64,000 nt of DNA from Candidatus Undinarchaeales archaeon (GCA_030753015.1 JASMDC010000003.1:1-64000); one strand, 5' to 3'. Shown: positions 35,467 through 47,700, counted from the first letter of the stretch. Notes: generated from the sequence alone by a model not told the origin. Program-made: numbers and translations.

Positions 35467-35490
35467 GCTCCAGTGGAAATAAGGGGGTGT
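35467..35490 (+). promoter_or_regulatory. ORB-like motif outside the cdc6 locus
   Basis: CTCCAGTGGAAATAAGGGGG matches the archaeal origin-box pattern TTCCA(C/G)TGGAAA-n-GGGG with one mismatch at the first base. It lies alone in a divergent intergenic region. Confidence 0.45.
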
Positions 35491-35548
35491 GACCCTGTTG
35501 CTCAAGATATACTAATCCATTTAACAGAGCACCGCTTTCCTCTTTCCG

Positions 35549-36724
35549 ATGCACACTGAACGGCGGGTCCAGACGCGCCCGCGCTTCTCCTTTTCAGCAG
35601 GGGAGCCCGTCACAGCGTCCGCAGCGCTGGGCTTGAAGGGCAAGCACCCGTCCGGAGCGCATCGTACAAAACACCTGGCAGCAACGATGTTCATAGGAGG
35701 ACGTTACCGTAAGGTGCTTGTCACCCTCTCACCGCACGCCCTGGTTATAGAGCGATGTGACCGGCAGGTCCGCCTCGTTGCGTGCGCTCCCCACGCCATC
35801 GAGCAGGGAGGTGAGGACACTCTGGACCATGATATCTGGACCGGCGAGGAGGCCATCGAACTGCTCCGGTCCGGCGCAGTGGACCGCTGTGTGATATCCC
35901 TTCACAACCGCGGTCTGCTCGACTTCAATCGCTTTCCCTCACAACCCTTCGTCCAGTACGGCCGCACGGTCCGGAATCCACCCTATCGCCAGCCTAATCC
36001 CTACCACGGTTCACTTGACGCGAAGGTTGTGCTCGACCTTCATGGTTTCAGGTCCGGGACCCATAGTCGCGGCATCATCCTCGGCATCGGGAGGGTCGAC
36101 GAACTGACAATGAGAGACAGCAGGTTCGTGGGGGCTGTAAGGAGCAGCGCATCCTTTGGAGCCAACCTCCTTATCAGGATAGCTCGCGAGGCTCTCCGGC
36201 GGAGCCCTGGGATGACGCTGGAGCTGCACGCTTCCCTTGACCTGGTACGGCTCCCCTGTACCGCGGGCAACGTCCCTCGCGTCGTTCTCACCGAAGAGCG
36301 CTTGGTAGAGATGGGATTCGTGAGCGGAGAGCTTGTCGCTCTCGGACTGATCCATGACCGCAGCGGTCGGGTCGCAGGGGTGGAAATATGTCGTGAGGCC
36401 GCGGACACCGACGACGAACTCGTAGTCGAGTCAGGTGATCGTGAACGAGTGGAGCTCCCACGAAAGCTCAAGGTGACGGAGCGGATCGACTTGAGCGGTC
36501 GGCACGTCTTCACGTTCACCGGGCGAGGATTCCGTATTCGTGATGGGAGCGCATTCCGTCGCTATCTCCCGGGATTGCGTAACTACACCTTTCGCTATCT
36601 AGCAAAGAGGGGTGTTGCTTGCGTCCAGGTCGAGCAGACCAAGGGAGTGCGAGAGAGTTTCGCTCAACGGCTATCTGGAGCAGGGTGCGTTTTCCGCGTT
36701 CCAGAGGGTCAACGCTGGATGTAG
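35549..36724 (+). CDS. Possible N-formylglutamate amidohydrolase-like protein
   Basis: Soluble 391-aa protein without signal or membrane helix. Two segments recall the N-formylglutamate amidohydrolase/AGR-like fold: HNRGLLDFNRFPSQPFVQYG (family pattern R-x-x-x-D-x-N-R) and LDAKVVLDLHGFRSG (D-x-H). RGIILGIG and ASFGANLLIRIA would follow in the expected order. The C-terminal 140 residues are unrecognised. The match is by eye and weak, so function should be treated as open. A TATA-like CATTTAACA at 35518-35526 precedes ATG 35549. The 3' end overlaps the convergent giant gene by 16 bases. Confidence 0.5.
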   Translation: MHTERRVQTRPRFSFSAGEPVTASAALGLKGKHPSGAHRTKHLAATMFIGGRYRKVLVTLSPHALVIERCDRQVRLVACAPHAIEQGGEDTLDHDIWTGEEAIELLRSGAVDRCVISLHNRGLLDFNRFPSQPFVQYGRTVRNPPYRQPNPYHGSLDAKVVLDLHGFRSGTHSRGIILGIGRVDELTMRDSRFVGAVRSSASFGANLLIRIAREALRRSPGMTLELHASLDLVRLPCTAGNVPRVVLTEERLVEMGFVSGELVALGLIHDRSGRVAGVEICREAADTDDELVVESGDRERVELPRKLKVTERIDLSGRHVFTFTGRGFRIRDGSAFRRYLPGLRNYTFRYLAKRGVACVQVEQTKGVRESFAQRLSGAGCVFRVPEGQRWM

Positions 36725-39700
36725 GCATCGTAGTTGTAGTACTGACGTGCGCTGTAATAACTGCTGTAGTCAGAGTATGTTGGCGTCGCGGCCGCGGCCT
36801 GTGTCTGGGCAAGAGCGACCGCCGCCTCATCTTGTTTCCGCTTTCGGTATACAATGAGCACGAGGGTGAGCCCTATCAGGGTCACAACAGCGACGAGCGC
36901 GCCCACTGACGAGAGGAAGGACGACGCGTCCTCGTCACCGCCACCCCCGGTCACGACCTCGTCATCACCGCCATCGTCACCCCCATCAGAGCGTGCCCGC
37001 GGGGTCGCGGTGGCTGCTGTTCCCAAGGTGCGTCCGCCACCACCACCATCGTCACGGTCATTGCCAGTACGATGGTCCTTGGTATAGTCGAGCACCGTGC
37101 TGTCCGATCCACTCCCCCCGGTATCGGTATCGGCCCCCGTTCCGTTCCCGGGATCGGGTGACGGCGTGGGCGAGGGGGCCTCATCTTCCTCCTCTTCCTC
37201 CTTAGCAAAAACGTCGATCACCTTGCGGTCGTACCCCTTCAGCTCCATGTACTTGAGCAGGTCGTACCCTGCGGCCTTCTGTGCCCCTTTGTCCTGGTCC
37301 AGGAGATAGCCGGCCCGCTTGCGTCCCATGCAGCCTCCCAGACAGGCGGTGAGGTTAGCGGGCACCGACAGGCACTGATGGCACCGGCCGCATACACCCC
37401 GGTCCTCCTCCTCCGTGTAGACCTTCGCACATATGTCCCCAAGGAGCGCGTTCCCCACGCACTTCGCGACGCACGAATCCTGGCCCAGCGTCGTCACACG
37501 ACCTGCGCAGGAGGAGCACTGCATGCAGGCGCCCATGCACCCGTCGAGTTCAGGATGGTTACCGCAGAACCGAGCGCAGATGGCACCGAGCAGGCGGGAG
37601 CGGTCGACGCACCGTTCCACAAGGCATCGCCAGATCTCTGCAGGGCTCTTCCCTGTATCGCACAGTCGGCACTCGCGGCAGGAACCGTCGGTTATGTTGT
37701 ACTGTCGTGCCAGGGTGCTGCACAACCGCATCCGTTCCATGAACGACCGGATCATCTCCCGGATATGGCTATAGCACTCCTGCCCCCGCATGACGGCGAT
37801 GGCCTTGAGAGCGTACTTGATGGCCCGGATGTACTTCTCGCGCTCGAACTCCTTCTTGGCGTTCTCGATATGCCCACGCACCGCGGCCGCTTTGGAGTGG
37901 TCGCAGATGATGTCCTCGGTACCATCGCGTCCGCTGTAGGACAGCTCGTATAGCTCCTCCGCCTCCCTGATGCGCTCGATGGCCTCCTTGCGCAGAGCGT
38001 CAGGGTCCGTGTTGGCCGTGGGGGTGATGTACTCACCATGTTTGGAGTCCTGGTAGAGCGCGGCGTTCTTGAGCAGCTCGATGGCACGGTCCGCGTACCG
38101 TATGGCGTTACGGTACTCGGCCATCTCGTACTCATCCTCGGCCTTCTCGATGAGCTCCCACGCAACGATCTTGACCTCCTCGTTCGTGCTCTTGGCATGG
38201 AGCGCCTTGGCGGTCTCGATCCGCTGTCGTGCGAGCATAGCCAGCTCGTTCTGCTCCTCGCCTTCCAGACCGGACACCAGGCTCTCCAGGTACTCCTGGA
38301 GCTCGGGATCTGTGTCACGGGCCGCTTCCAAGGGATCCACCATCTTGTAGCAGCCGTCCCTCGTGGCCGTATTGGGGATCAGGTCGCATATTGTCCTTAC
38401 TCGGTCATAGGCCTCGTTGCACATGTCGATGACATCTATGAGCGGGTCCCCTTCCAGTCCGACGTTCTTGGCTCTCTTCCCTTTGTTGCATATCTTTGCT
38501 ACGGTGTTGAATGGAAGGTCGGTCTCTCGTTTGATGGCCTTCAGCTCCCGTTTCTTCGCTTTCTTGGCAGCATTGAGCAGGCAGCCGGACAGGCTTTCAT
38601 CGTCGATGACCGATAGGCAGATGGGCACGGACTCGTAGGGCGCCTTGGACATCTTAAGCTGGGCAATACCGGAGAAGCACGAGTCACGGATCTCCCGGAC
38701 GTTGTCTGGAGAGTGGGGGATACGTTCACATGCATCGATGGCTCTGGGGAATCCACCAAGGTCGTCACGGAACGCTACGTTAGTGGCCACCTGTGTGTAG
38801 CAGTTGCCACGCTCCATCGCCGAGGCGATCCAGGTACCACACACGTCCTCGGCCCTCAACGGTGGTCGGTTGGTGACCACGGCATTGAGCACGTCGTGAT
38901 AGCACTGATCACGGACATGGCGTCCGCGGTTCGTCGTAAGGATGGTGTTGATGCAGTCGCCGTTACCACAGTTGTCAGTGATGCAGGTGCCCGAGTAGTG
39001 CCAGCAGTTCTTTCCCCAGTCGCCGCACCCCTTGTCATTGTGCACGCACTTGGAGCGGAAGCATCCCTCGTCGATGCAGGGGACGTGACGCGCAGCATCC
39101 TTGTTGTAGTACATGGACGAATCCCATTCCTCGTCCTTGGCCTTCACTCTTGAGTTGATCTTGTGGCAGGTGCTCAAGGCCTTGGTGGTGTCAGCGTATC
39201 GCAGGGAGTAAGCTGATGAGCGGTAGCATTCATTGCGGTCGGCCCATAATGATTCAAGGCACTCGGTGTGGCAGTCGTCGCGGTGGCTTGCGGCGATGGC
39301 GTTCTTGTCGCAAGGATCATCGTCAGGGCACGTCACAAGGTTGGGATCACCTTTCTCGTCGCACTTCCATGGATCGGCCGCGCACGTGGTCCCGAAGTCG
39401 ATGATCCGCGTGTCGTAGGACGAGCATCCGCCCACGACGACGTCGGCAGCGATGTCGCCGTACAGCGTGCTTCCGAGAGTGTGATAACATTCGGTGCGCT
39501 TGTACACATAGGGGATGCGGGCACAGTCATCGAAGGCGTACCTGAAAAACTCCCTGTCCGCGAACCGACGCGACATGTCCTTGTAGCAGTTGGTCCTCCG
39601 CAGTAAGGAGCGGAAGTAGGTCCAGCCATTCTCGTAGCCCCACGTGAGCCAGTGGCGCTCATCCGGTTCAAGATCGCACGAGTCGCCTGTGTGGGTCCGG

Positions 39701-41745
39701 TGCTGCTTGTAGACCAGCTTGGGGCCGGGGCCCACGAGGCACTTGTCCCGCTTGTCCCTCTCTGAAGCGCGCCCGCATTCGAAAACGCCGAGGAAGAAGT
39801 CCGGATCATGAGCGTACCCTTCGTAGAAGATGGCGTTGCCCAGGACGCACCCATCCCATTCTTTAGCCCCCTTGGGAAGGCAGGGACGGAGCGTGGGCGT
39901 GCCTTGGCCCATGAGTTCCTCTACCCTGTTGGTGCAATGGGTCTGGATGCGGCTCTCCTCGAAATCAAATTTCTCGTGGTAGGCGATGGACGAGCGGTCG
40001 TATGTGAAGTCGTCCTCCGACCGGGGCATATAGCGTATCTTCTTGACGCACACCTCGTTCTCGCACCGCCCCTCGAAGTCGTCGCATTTGGTGGTGTCAG
40101 GACGGGATATGCACTCGAACGGCCGGGCGATGTCCACACAACGACCGTTGAGGCACGCACCCTCACCCGAGTCGCACGGCACACCGTTCGCCCACTCGCC
40201 GAGGTCCTCAAGCGCGTCATCCTCGTCCAAGGAGGGCTTCGCCTTGGTGACACGCGCAGTCGAGCACATGTCCTCGGGCTCCATGAGAAGAGGCACGCAC
40301 GTATTGTACCAGCAGAGGCCCGTACGATCGCCACAGGGTGCGCCATCGGCTCCCGAGGTGCAGTCCTCGTTCCCCTCCAGTACGGTCCGGATACAGGTCT
40401 CACCGAGGCAGATGCCGAATCCACGGTTGCATCTGTAGCCATCGGTCCCGGCACCTCGGCACTCCCGGTCGCGGGTTCCTGACTGGTCCACACAGGAACC
40501 GTACATGCACTTGCCACGGAAATAGTTACATGGTTGACTGTCCGTCTTTTGGCCGCACCCGTCGAACGGCGAGGCCAGCTCCAAGCAGATACCTTTGAAG
40601 CAGATGCCCAGAGCCGAGTTGCACCCCGTACCGTCCGCGCCACACGCCGCGCCCGGGACATGCTCAAGGCACCGCCCGCCGCCGCAGACACCGAGACCCC
40701 CGTAGCATCCAGCACCGTCGTCCTTGTCCCGACACTCGTCTCGGTACGGGAGGTCGAGCACGCACCATGCGTGCAGGCAGGTCCCCTTGCCCTTCTTGCA
40801 CTTCCTGCCGTTACCCTGTCCAGCGCACTCGTCCGGCTGAGGGAACAGTATCTCCAGACCCTTTTTCTGCCAGCAGATACCGCGTCCATCGGCCACCAGC
40901 TCGCCATCATCGAGCCCCTTGCCTTCGTTACCGCGCTTACACGTGAAGTCGAGCAAATTGTTGCCCCAAACAAGGGCCGCGCATTTCTCTGCGATGCACG
41001 TTCCGAACCCGCCGTTGCAGATGGAGCCATCCGCCTTGCCATGACACTCGTCGTTGTCAGGATTAACAGGGATGCATGGCCCGAGCAAGCAGACGCCCTT
41101 CTCGTTGTCGCAGGAGTCTCTGTCCCCCTTGAAGGTGCATCCGTCGTAAGGATCGATGATCTCCATACAGTGTTTCGCGTGGCACACACCGGTGTGTTTG
41201 GCACAACGCTGGCCGTCCGAACCGTCCCCACAATCGCCCGGCTCCTTCGCGATCGTGGCTCGGCAGGCCCCGGTGACACAGATCCCTTTACTATCACCGC
41301 AGGACTGTCCGTCCTCGCGTCCCGAACATTCCGTACCGGAGACGACGGTGATATTGGTGACCATGCCCGAGCAGATGTCGTACCCGGTCGATTCCTGGTT
41401 ATTGCGTTTGGTATGCTGGATGGCGACATATCGCGCAGCTGTAGCGTTGCGGAGGGTGTCCAGGATAACGTTGAGGATGCCTAACGCAGCATTCGTGTTG
41501 CCGATGTTCGCATAATACTTTACAGCCTCTGTACAGAACTCGTCTCGTGCGATCCCGGCCTGTACCCTGCAGCGCGAGCGGCAGCGGGGCCGAGCGGCTT
41601 CGGACTCGGAGATGCAGCTATCATAGCACGTACTGAGCTGGTCGGAGTAATACCCATTATAGTCCCAATTAATGTTAAAGAAGCCGACCGAAGGAGAGAG
41701 CACCAATATCAGCGCCAGAATGATCGCAACATGTCGTCGGACCAT
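36709..41745 (-). CDS. Giant cysteine-rich cell-surface protein with Tyr-rich cytoplasmic tail
   Basis: Protein of 1678 aa: signal peptide (VAIILALILVLSPSVGF), then about 13 tandem modules of roughly 35-45 residues (residues about 135-570) of the form C-x4-5-DG-x2-C-x4-G-x-C-x4-C (for example CSGREDGQSCGDSKGICVTG). A long region with scattered Cys pairs follows, then helical repeats (about 1150-1330) and three copies of a second module, C-x2-C-x2-C-x(10-13)-C-x3-C (CRECRLC, CMQCSSC, CGRCHQC starts). It ends with an acidic/Gly/Thr linker, one helix (VGALVAVVTLIGLTLVLIVY) and a tyrosine-rich tail (YSDYSSYYSARQYYNYDAY). It follows the 2392-aa gene by 9 bases. Probably disulfide-stabilised and membrane-anchored; role unknown. 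Confidence 0.85.
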   Translation of the reverse strand: MVRRHVAIILALILVLSPSVGFFNINWDYNGYYSDQLSTCYDSCISESEAARPRCRSRCRVQAGIARDEFCTEAVKYYANIGNTNAALGILNVILDTLRNATAARYVAIQHTKRNNQESTGYDICSGMVTNITVVSGTECSGREDGQSCGDSKGICVTGACRATIAKEPGDCGDGSDGQRCAKHTGVCHAKHCMEIIDPYDGCTFKGDRDSCDNEKGVCLLGPCIPVNPDNDECHGKADGSICNGGFGTCIAEKCAALVWGNNLLDFTCKRGNEGKGLDDGELVADGRGICWQKKGLEILFPQPDECAGQGNGRKCKKGKGTCLHAWCVLDLPYRDECRDKDDGAGCYGGLGVCGGGRCLEHVPGAACGADGTGCNSALGICFKGICLELASPFDGCGQKTDSQPCNYFRGKCMYGSCVDQSGTRDRECRGAGTDGYRCNRGFGICLGETCIRTVLEGNEDCTSGADGAPCGDRTGLCWYNTCVPLLMEPEDMCSTARVTKAKPSLDEDDALEDLGEWANGVPCDSGEGACLNGRCVDIARPFECISRPDTTKCDDFEGRCENEVCVKKIRYMPRSEDDFTYDRSSIAYHEKFDFEESRIQTHCTNRVEELMGQGTPTLRPCLPKGAKEWDGCVLGNAIFYEGYAHDPDFFLGVFECGRASERDKRDKCLVGPGPKLVYKQHRTHTGDSCDLEPDERHWLTWGYENGWTYFRSLLRRTNCYKDMSRRFADREFFRYAFDDCARIPYVYKRTECYHTLGSTLYGDIAADVVVGGCSSYDTRIIDFGTTCAADPWKCDEKGDPNLVTCPDDDPCDKNAIAASHRDDCHTECLESLWADRNECYRSSAYSLRYADTTKALSTCHKINSRVKAKDEEWDSSMYYNKDAARHVPCIDEGCFRSKCVHNDKGCGDWGKNCWHYSGTCITDNCGNGDCINTILTTNRGRHVRDQCYHDVLNAVVTNRPPLRAEDVCGTWIASAMERGNCYTQVATNVAFRDDLGGFPRAIDACERIPHSPDNVREIRDSCFSGIAQLKMSKAPYESVPICLSVIDDESLSGCLLNAAKKAKKRELKAIKRETDLPFNTVAKICNKGKRAKNVGLEGDPLIDVIDMCNEAYDRVRTICDLIPNTATRDGCYKMVDPLEAARDTDPELQEYLESLVSGLEGEEQNELAMLARQRIETAKALHAKSTNEEVKIVAWELIEKAEDEYEMAEYRNAIRYADRAIELLKNAALYQDSKHGEYITPTANTDPDALRKEAIERIREAEELYELSYSGRDGTEDIICDHSKAAAVRGHIENAKKEFEREKYIRAIKYALKAIAVMRGQECYSHIREMIRSFMERMRLCSTLARQYNITDGSCRECRLCDTGKSPAEIWRCLVERCVDRSRLLGAICARFCGNHPELDGCMGACMQCSSCAGRVTTLGQDSCVAKCVGNALLGDICAKVYTEEEDRGVCGRCHQCLSVPANLTACLGGCMGRKRAGYLLDQDKGAQKAAGYDLLKYMELKGYDRKVIDVFAKEEEEEDEAPSPTPSPDPGNGTGADTDTGGSGSDSTVLDYTKDHRTGNDRDDGGGGGRTLGTAATATPRARSDGGDDGGDDEVVTGGGGDEDASSFLSSVGALVAVVTLIGLTLVLIVYRKRKQDEAAVALAQTQAAAATPTYSDYSSYYSARQYYNYDAYIQR

Positions 41746-41754
41746 GAAGGAGCC

Positions 41755-44700
41755 TCACTCGAGCGGTTTGAACATGCAGTTGTCGCAGGTGCAGAGGTTG
41801 AACACGGCTGTACATCCAGACCTGATCTCGACAGAGCATTCGGGATTGCATCCATCGCACTCAATGGCCAGTCGGCACTGGTCGTACCGGGTCGTGGACA
41901 GTATACGCACCTTCTCCTCTCCACCGCCGCCGGGGCTTGCTCGTAAGCGCCATGTCCGCGCTACGGTGTCCAGCCACTCTGCACTATTGACATCAATCGC
42001 GTTGAGCTCAACGACATGGTCGTTGGGCTCGAGGATGAGCGAGCCACCACCCTCTATTTCCTGGGACGTGCGTCGTGCACGCGCCTCGAAGGTGGTCCGA
42101 AGCGTCTCGTCGTCACCACGAAAGATCTCCAAGTTCGTGAAGACCTCGCGATGTACCGTGTTCAGGTCAGTGTCGCGTACGATCAGCTCGATGTTCCCCT
42201 GGAAGTTCGTGCCCATGTCGTTGCGGAGCTTCGCCCGCAAGGTCACATCCTCTCCATCGTACACCGACTCCGTCATTCTTCCCCCGCTATCAGCGAAGTC
42301 GATGCCCGTGAGGGTAAGATAAGGATTATGCACGACAAGGGCCAGTTCGGGGAACCGCTTGGCATCAAGTACGATCTCAGTGTAAATGAGGGACGGATCG
42401 TTGCGGTCCTTGACGACCACGGTCACATTGATGAACCCTCCCGCCATGTAGGTCCCGATGGATCCCAGCATCCCGGTCTTTATGGCTACCGGCTTATACG
42501 GCTCGAGAGCAGGATAATCGTTGTTGAACGTACCGGAGATATCGGTGCCCTGGAACTCAGCGAGATTGGCTATGATGGAGACCTGCTTGGTATCTGAGTA
42601 GGAGGAAACCACTTCCAGGATCGCTTCCACCGAGTCGCCCGGGTAAGCGTCCGTCGACCGCAGGTCGTTGATAAAGAACGCCGCATCCATGACCGAGATT
42701 GTGTTCGGTTCGGGTACGAAGATGCGGGGCATGACCTCGGACTCGACACGGTTTCCGGCGAAGAGGAGCGCAGCGTCCGCGAGCAGCACTTCGTTCTGCA
42801 TGGCCGCCGTCACCTCAAGCTCGAGGGAGATGTGACGTCGTGTGTCCGGGGACACGGAAATATCAGGGATCGTGCGGCTGAGGAGCGTCTGGGTCGATGT
42901 CCGGACCGTCAGCTGGAGCTCGCCGTTTGTTAGCGGATCGAGATAGTCAGTAATCTCGGCACGGAGCGTCAGTTTCTCGCCGACCTTTGCCACCCGGACC
43001 GGCTCACCGTCCGCGTCGAGCCACTCAAGGGCGGAGATGGATGGCTTCGGCCTCTTTGAGACGACGACCTCGTTACCGATGGGCACCTCCTCCAGAACAC
43101 CCTGGCAGCAGTATCCGCTGCTGCTGGTCGACGTGTGGCATTCGTCGATTTCGCCGCTGCCCTGCTCGTCGCAGTAGTCCTCAAGGCGCTCGATGGTGTC
43201 CTCGGACAACGCGGGCTCGCACCGAGCATCCTCCAGCACGAGCGGGAACAGGCCCGTTCGGCAGGCACAGCGCTTGCTGCTCGGCAGGCAGTACCCATCG
43301 GTACCGTGCTCTTGGAGACAGAGCGGCGAACAGGTATCGTCGACGGGGACCTCGCCATCGGGACACTCCTCGAGGTTGTACACGCACGAGCTATCACAGC
43401 ACAGACCCCGTCCCTCGTCGCATGCCACGCCATCGTTGCCAGCACATACTTCCTCGCCGCCGCCTTCACACGACTCTCGCTCGAGGAAGCATCGTCCGTT
43501 GCAGCACAGACCATCGCCGTCGGAGCACTCATCACCGTCATCGATACAGTCCTCTTCTTCCTCGATGACCTCCTCACAGCTCTCGCGGTCGGCGGTGCAC
43601 CACCCTTCGCAGCAGATGCCGTGATTGCCCGAGATCGTGTTGCACTGCGACTCATCCTCGCGGAGCTCACAGCAGGATGCCACGTTCTCGCAAGAGTCAT
43701 CGCAACAGATTCCGAACATGCACTGGCGCCCGTCCCGGACCCCGAGGCACTCCTCATCGATCTCCTCTTCACCCTCGAAGGGCAGCTCCTCCTCTCCCCC
43801 CTCATATGGTCCGCCGAGGGCGTCCGATGAAGCGGAGTAGAACAGACAGTCCGTGTCGTGCCACATGAAGTCGCCGGGGGAGGATGTCTTGAGGTTGTAA
43901 AGAGCGCAGCGGGTGATGATGCCGTACCGCCAGATGTACTTCTCGTAGTCGGGGGAGATGTCGTCCTCCTTGAACTGGTTCCAGGAGCAGGCGCGGTTGA
44001 TGATCATCTCCAGAGATGACGAGCGGGAGGCGTCATTGTAGAAGGACTTGGTCCACATCGACATCTCGTCAAGCTTCTCCTCGTAGTCCTCGAGGCTCCA
44101 CGACTCGCTACCGCCCGTGAGGCCGCCCTTGCCCACGTCGACCGAGTCGGCGGCCTGCCAGGACGCCTTCAGCCCCTCCAGTTCTTGTCGGATGTCGTTG
44201 TCGCAGGAGCCCGACACGGTGCAGGTGCGTGCCTTCTCCCGTAGCTTCTTGACCCACATGAGACCGGTCTTGAGGATCCCGCCGTCCTTGACCAGCTCGT
44301 TAGTGTATTTAGTTAGCTGGTTGACCTTGAAAGTGTAGGTCATGGGATCGTGGGTGTCACCGATCGAGAATAGGTCCGGTTCCACGGAACAGATGTCGTC
44401 GACGATGCCCGTGCGTTTCCCGCACTCCTTGGCCACCGACCATGTCGGGATCTGGAACGGGATGCCTATAGGTGAGGAGAATGGCTTGTTAATCTGGCAC
44501 TGGACGGGGATGAGCATGGAGGCAAGTGACGAGATCCAGCACACGGTGCAGGAGTTCCACCACAACTCGCCCGCCATCGGCGGGTATGGCGCATAAAGTG
44601 GTATCCCGAACAGGCACATCTCTCCGATGCCATGCTGGAGCAGTTCCTTGCCCTGCGCGAACACGCAGAACCCGGTCTGCACGCCCATGCCCACTTCGAT

Positions 44701-47700
44701 CACGACCAGGTTATTGAGTATGTTCTCATAGAATGTAATCGCGTTCTCGTAATACTTCACAGCGGTGTTGTAGTAGATGTAGAGGTTCGGATGCGCCTTC
44801 TCGGGACAGGCGATGAAATGCTTCATGAACTTGACGTCGCATGCCACGCCCGAGAGACAGAACGCCATGCACACGGCCTCGCCAGCAAGCTCCGCACCCA
44901 TCTGGCCCCACGAACCGCCACCGCCTGTGAGCTGGGAACCGACACCGCCGGGTGCGAAGAGCGCCGTGCACGTCATACGGATTCCATAGAGCGTAAGGAT
45001 GGCCTCGAGCTTACTGTCACCGGACTTGTCGCACCCCTCGAAGCAGGCCAGCCGCGCGGCCACGTCCTCGACGAAAGCGCACTGGCCCTTGCACCCTTGG
45101 CAGTCATCCATACAACCCCCCTTATCATAGGCAGAGAAGCACACCGCATCGCAGATGCCGTTGGTGATCTCTACCGCAAGGTCGTCGATGCACTGGGCCG
45201 CGCACTGCTTGAGGTCAGGGGCGGTCAGCGGGCACATCGTGCACTTCTGGCACACCTCCATGCACCCGGGTTCTCCCCCGCACAGCTCCTGACAGATGTC
45301 GAACAGGATGCCGTTTACACAGTCCTTTGTCCCTTCGAGGAGACACTCTTTGATTTCCCCGCCCTCCTTCCCTGCGCACTGGACGTTGGATCGGCAGCAG
45401 GTGATGCATGTCAGCGGATTGGGGAAGTTCGAGCAGAAGGCGTCGCACTCGATAAAGAGCGACTGTGCACCGATACAACCACCTAGACAAGCGAGGCGGT
45501 CACCTGCAGGTCGCCTGCAACACATACCGCATCCGAGGCACACCTCTTTGCACGACTCGTACGTGCCCTCGTCCCGCCCCTCACACGCTTGCTCGCACAG
45601 GCCGGTTATGAGAGGTGGGCACACACAGTCGAGGAAGCAGCGGTCCCGAGAGCGTTTCGTGTCCTTGAATAGGCACTCCGTACAGCCGCAGCATTGGTCG
45701 AAGCACGGGCCTGACGTCTCGCCCTGGCATACCCACGGGCACGACGCTTGGCAGATGTCCAGGGCGTTGATGCATCCCTCGTTCACTAGGCACTCACGTA
45801 CCTTGCGGGCACCACCCGCCCACAGGCACTTGGTGCATCCGAGGCACGCACCGATGTCGATACCCGCGCTGGCCTCGAGCTCCTCGCAGATGTTTGTGAT
45901 GATGATCCCCGACTTGTGGAAGAGACAGCCCGTGATGCACTCGGTCAGCTGCGCCGGCTCCATGTCACCGTTGCATCCGTACGGACATCCCTGGCAGACG
46001 ACGCAGGTTGACACGCAGCGGGTGAGCTCTTGGCCGGAGAGTCCCAGTTGGTCCTGGCAGACGGTGAGGCAGGGGATCTCCAGTGGATTCCAGCAGCTCT
46101 TCAGGCAGTTGTTGCGCTTCTCCTTCTCCTCGATGTCATAGCAGGCGAGGCATGAGTCGCACACATCGTAGCATGACTTCATCTTGAGGTTGTTGGAATA
46201 GTCCGCACAGTTCGGTGTGAGCTCGATGAGGCATTCCCCGTGCATGCAGATGCCCCGCCTGGTGGTGAGGTCGTCGAAGCACACCTTTCCGTCGGCCCCA
46301 TCCTGTTTGCATACGGATGGGACCTTGATGGTATGAGCTATACAGGCTGGGGGCCGCCCGCCCGGGTAGACGCACACACCGCTACCCGCCGAGCACCACA
46401 CCTTACGGCCACGCTCCTGCCGCTGCTGGGCAACGGAGCACTCCTCGCGCCCGTTCCCTCCCAGCTCCATGCACTTTCCCTTGAGGCACACGTGCCCGGT
46501 CGTCTCGCACAGGTACCCGTCCGGCGCGGGCTTCGTCTTCTTTGTCTTGGGGTCCTTGTAGGTGCATCCACTGGACTTGCCGTAGTGGCACTCGCCACCG
46601 AAGCAGAACCCGCTGGACCCGGACTTCTCGGGATCGGTGCAGGGCCGCCCTTCGCTGTTGGGCGCTTTACATGTGATAGGTATCTTTCGCGCGCGACGCA
46701 CGCACGCCAGCCCCCCACCGAACATCCGCTTGCAGTACTGGGGGGGTTTCTTACCTTTGCACTCGGACGGAGTGTTGGGCAGCATCAGGCATGTGCCCTT
46801 AGAGCGGTAGCAAGTAGAGCCCCCGCCGGTCGCTAGTTCGCAGCTCCACTGGCCGTTCTTCTCCGTACACACCCCCTTCTGGCCGCCCGAGGCGGTGCAT
46901 GTCATGCCCGATGTCCCAGACTTGCCGCAGTCGGCCTGGGTGAGGACCTTGCAGTACGCGCCCACTTCTACACCCGAGCTGAGGCCCGCCTGTACCCCTT
47001 CCATGCATACGCCCTCGGCGCCATCCGCGGTACGACAGGCGTGACCAGAGGTCAGCATAGTGCACTGGTCCTCCACGGCCTGGTACTTGCCTGCGCACTC
47101 TTGATAGTTATAATCGGCCAGCTTCATGCACCTGCTCTGGAAGCAGATGCCATCCTTGGAGCATCTGTCACCATCGGCCTTGCCGGTGCACGGATTCTTC
47201 GTGGCGGGCAGCACGGTCTGCACGAGCGAGTCGAGCTTGTCGCCCAACGCGTCCACTGAGCATCCGATGGGCGTATGACAAGCTATCTTGCACCCGAGCT
47301 CGAAGGCACACTTCTGGAGGCACGTCGTACGCTCCTCCTTCGGGCCGAAGAAGCAGAACGTACACTTCTGACAGAGGTCTGTGCACACACCCACCTTCAT
47401 GCTTGGTTCGCACTGTGGATCGGAAATCGTGACCTCAGAGTAGGTCTCGGTCACCGTAGTAACGCCCGACTCCGGATCGTAGTCCTCGTACTTACTGTCC
47501 TGCTGATATCCAAGGTGGATGTCGCCTCCGAAGAGGTTGCTATCACCGAATGCAACATCAGCGAAGTTCTCGCACGCGATGGTGCACACCGCGCCCCCCA
47601 GGCAGTTCATAAGTAGGCATCGCCCGACCGCCTCGCCCCAGCTCTCGTCACCCTGTGGCTTGGCGAGCAGGCAGTACGCGCAGTTCTGGCAGATGAAGTT

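Noticed and set aside
39921-41429. 502-codon alternative-frame open frame in the giant gene
   Set aside because: Ser/Arg/Thr-rich shadow produced by the Cys-rich coding sequence.
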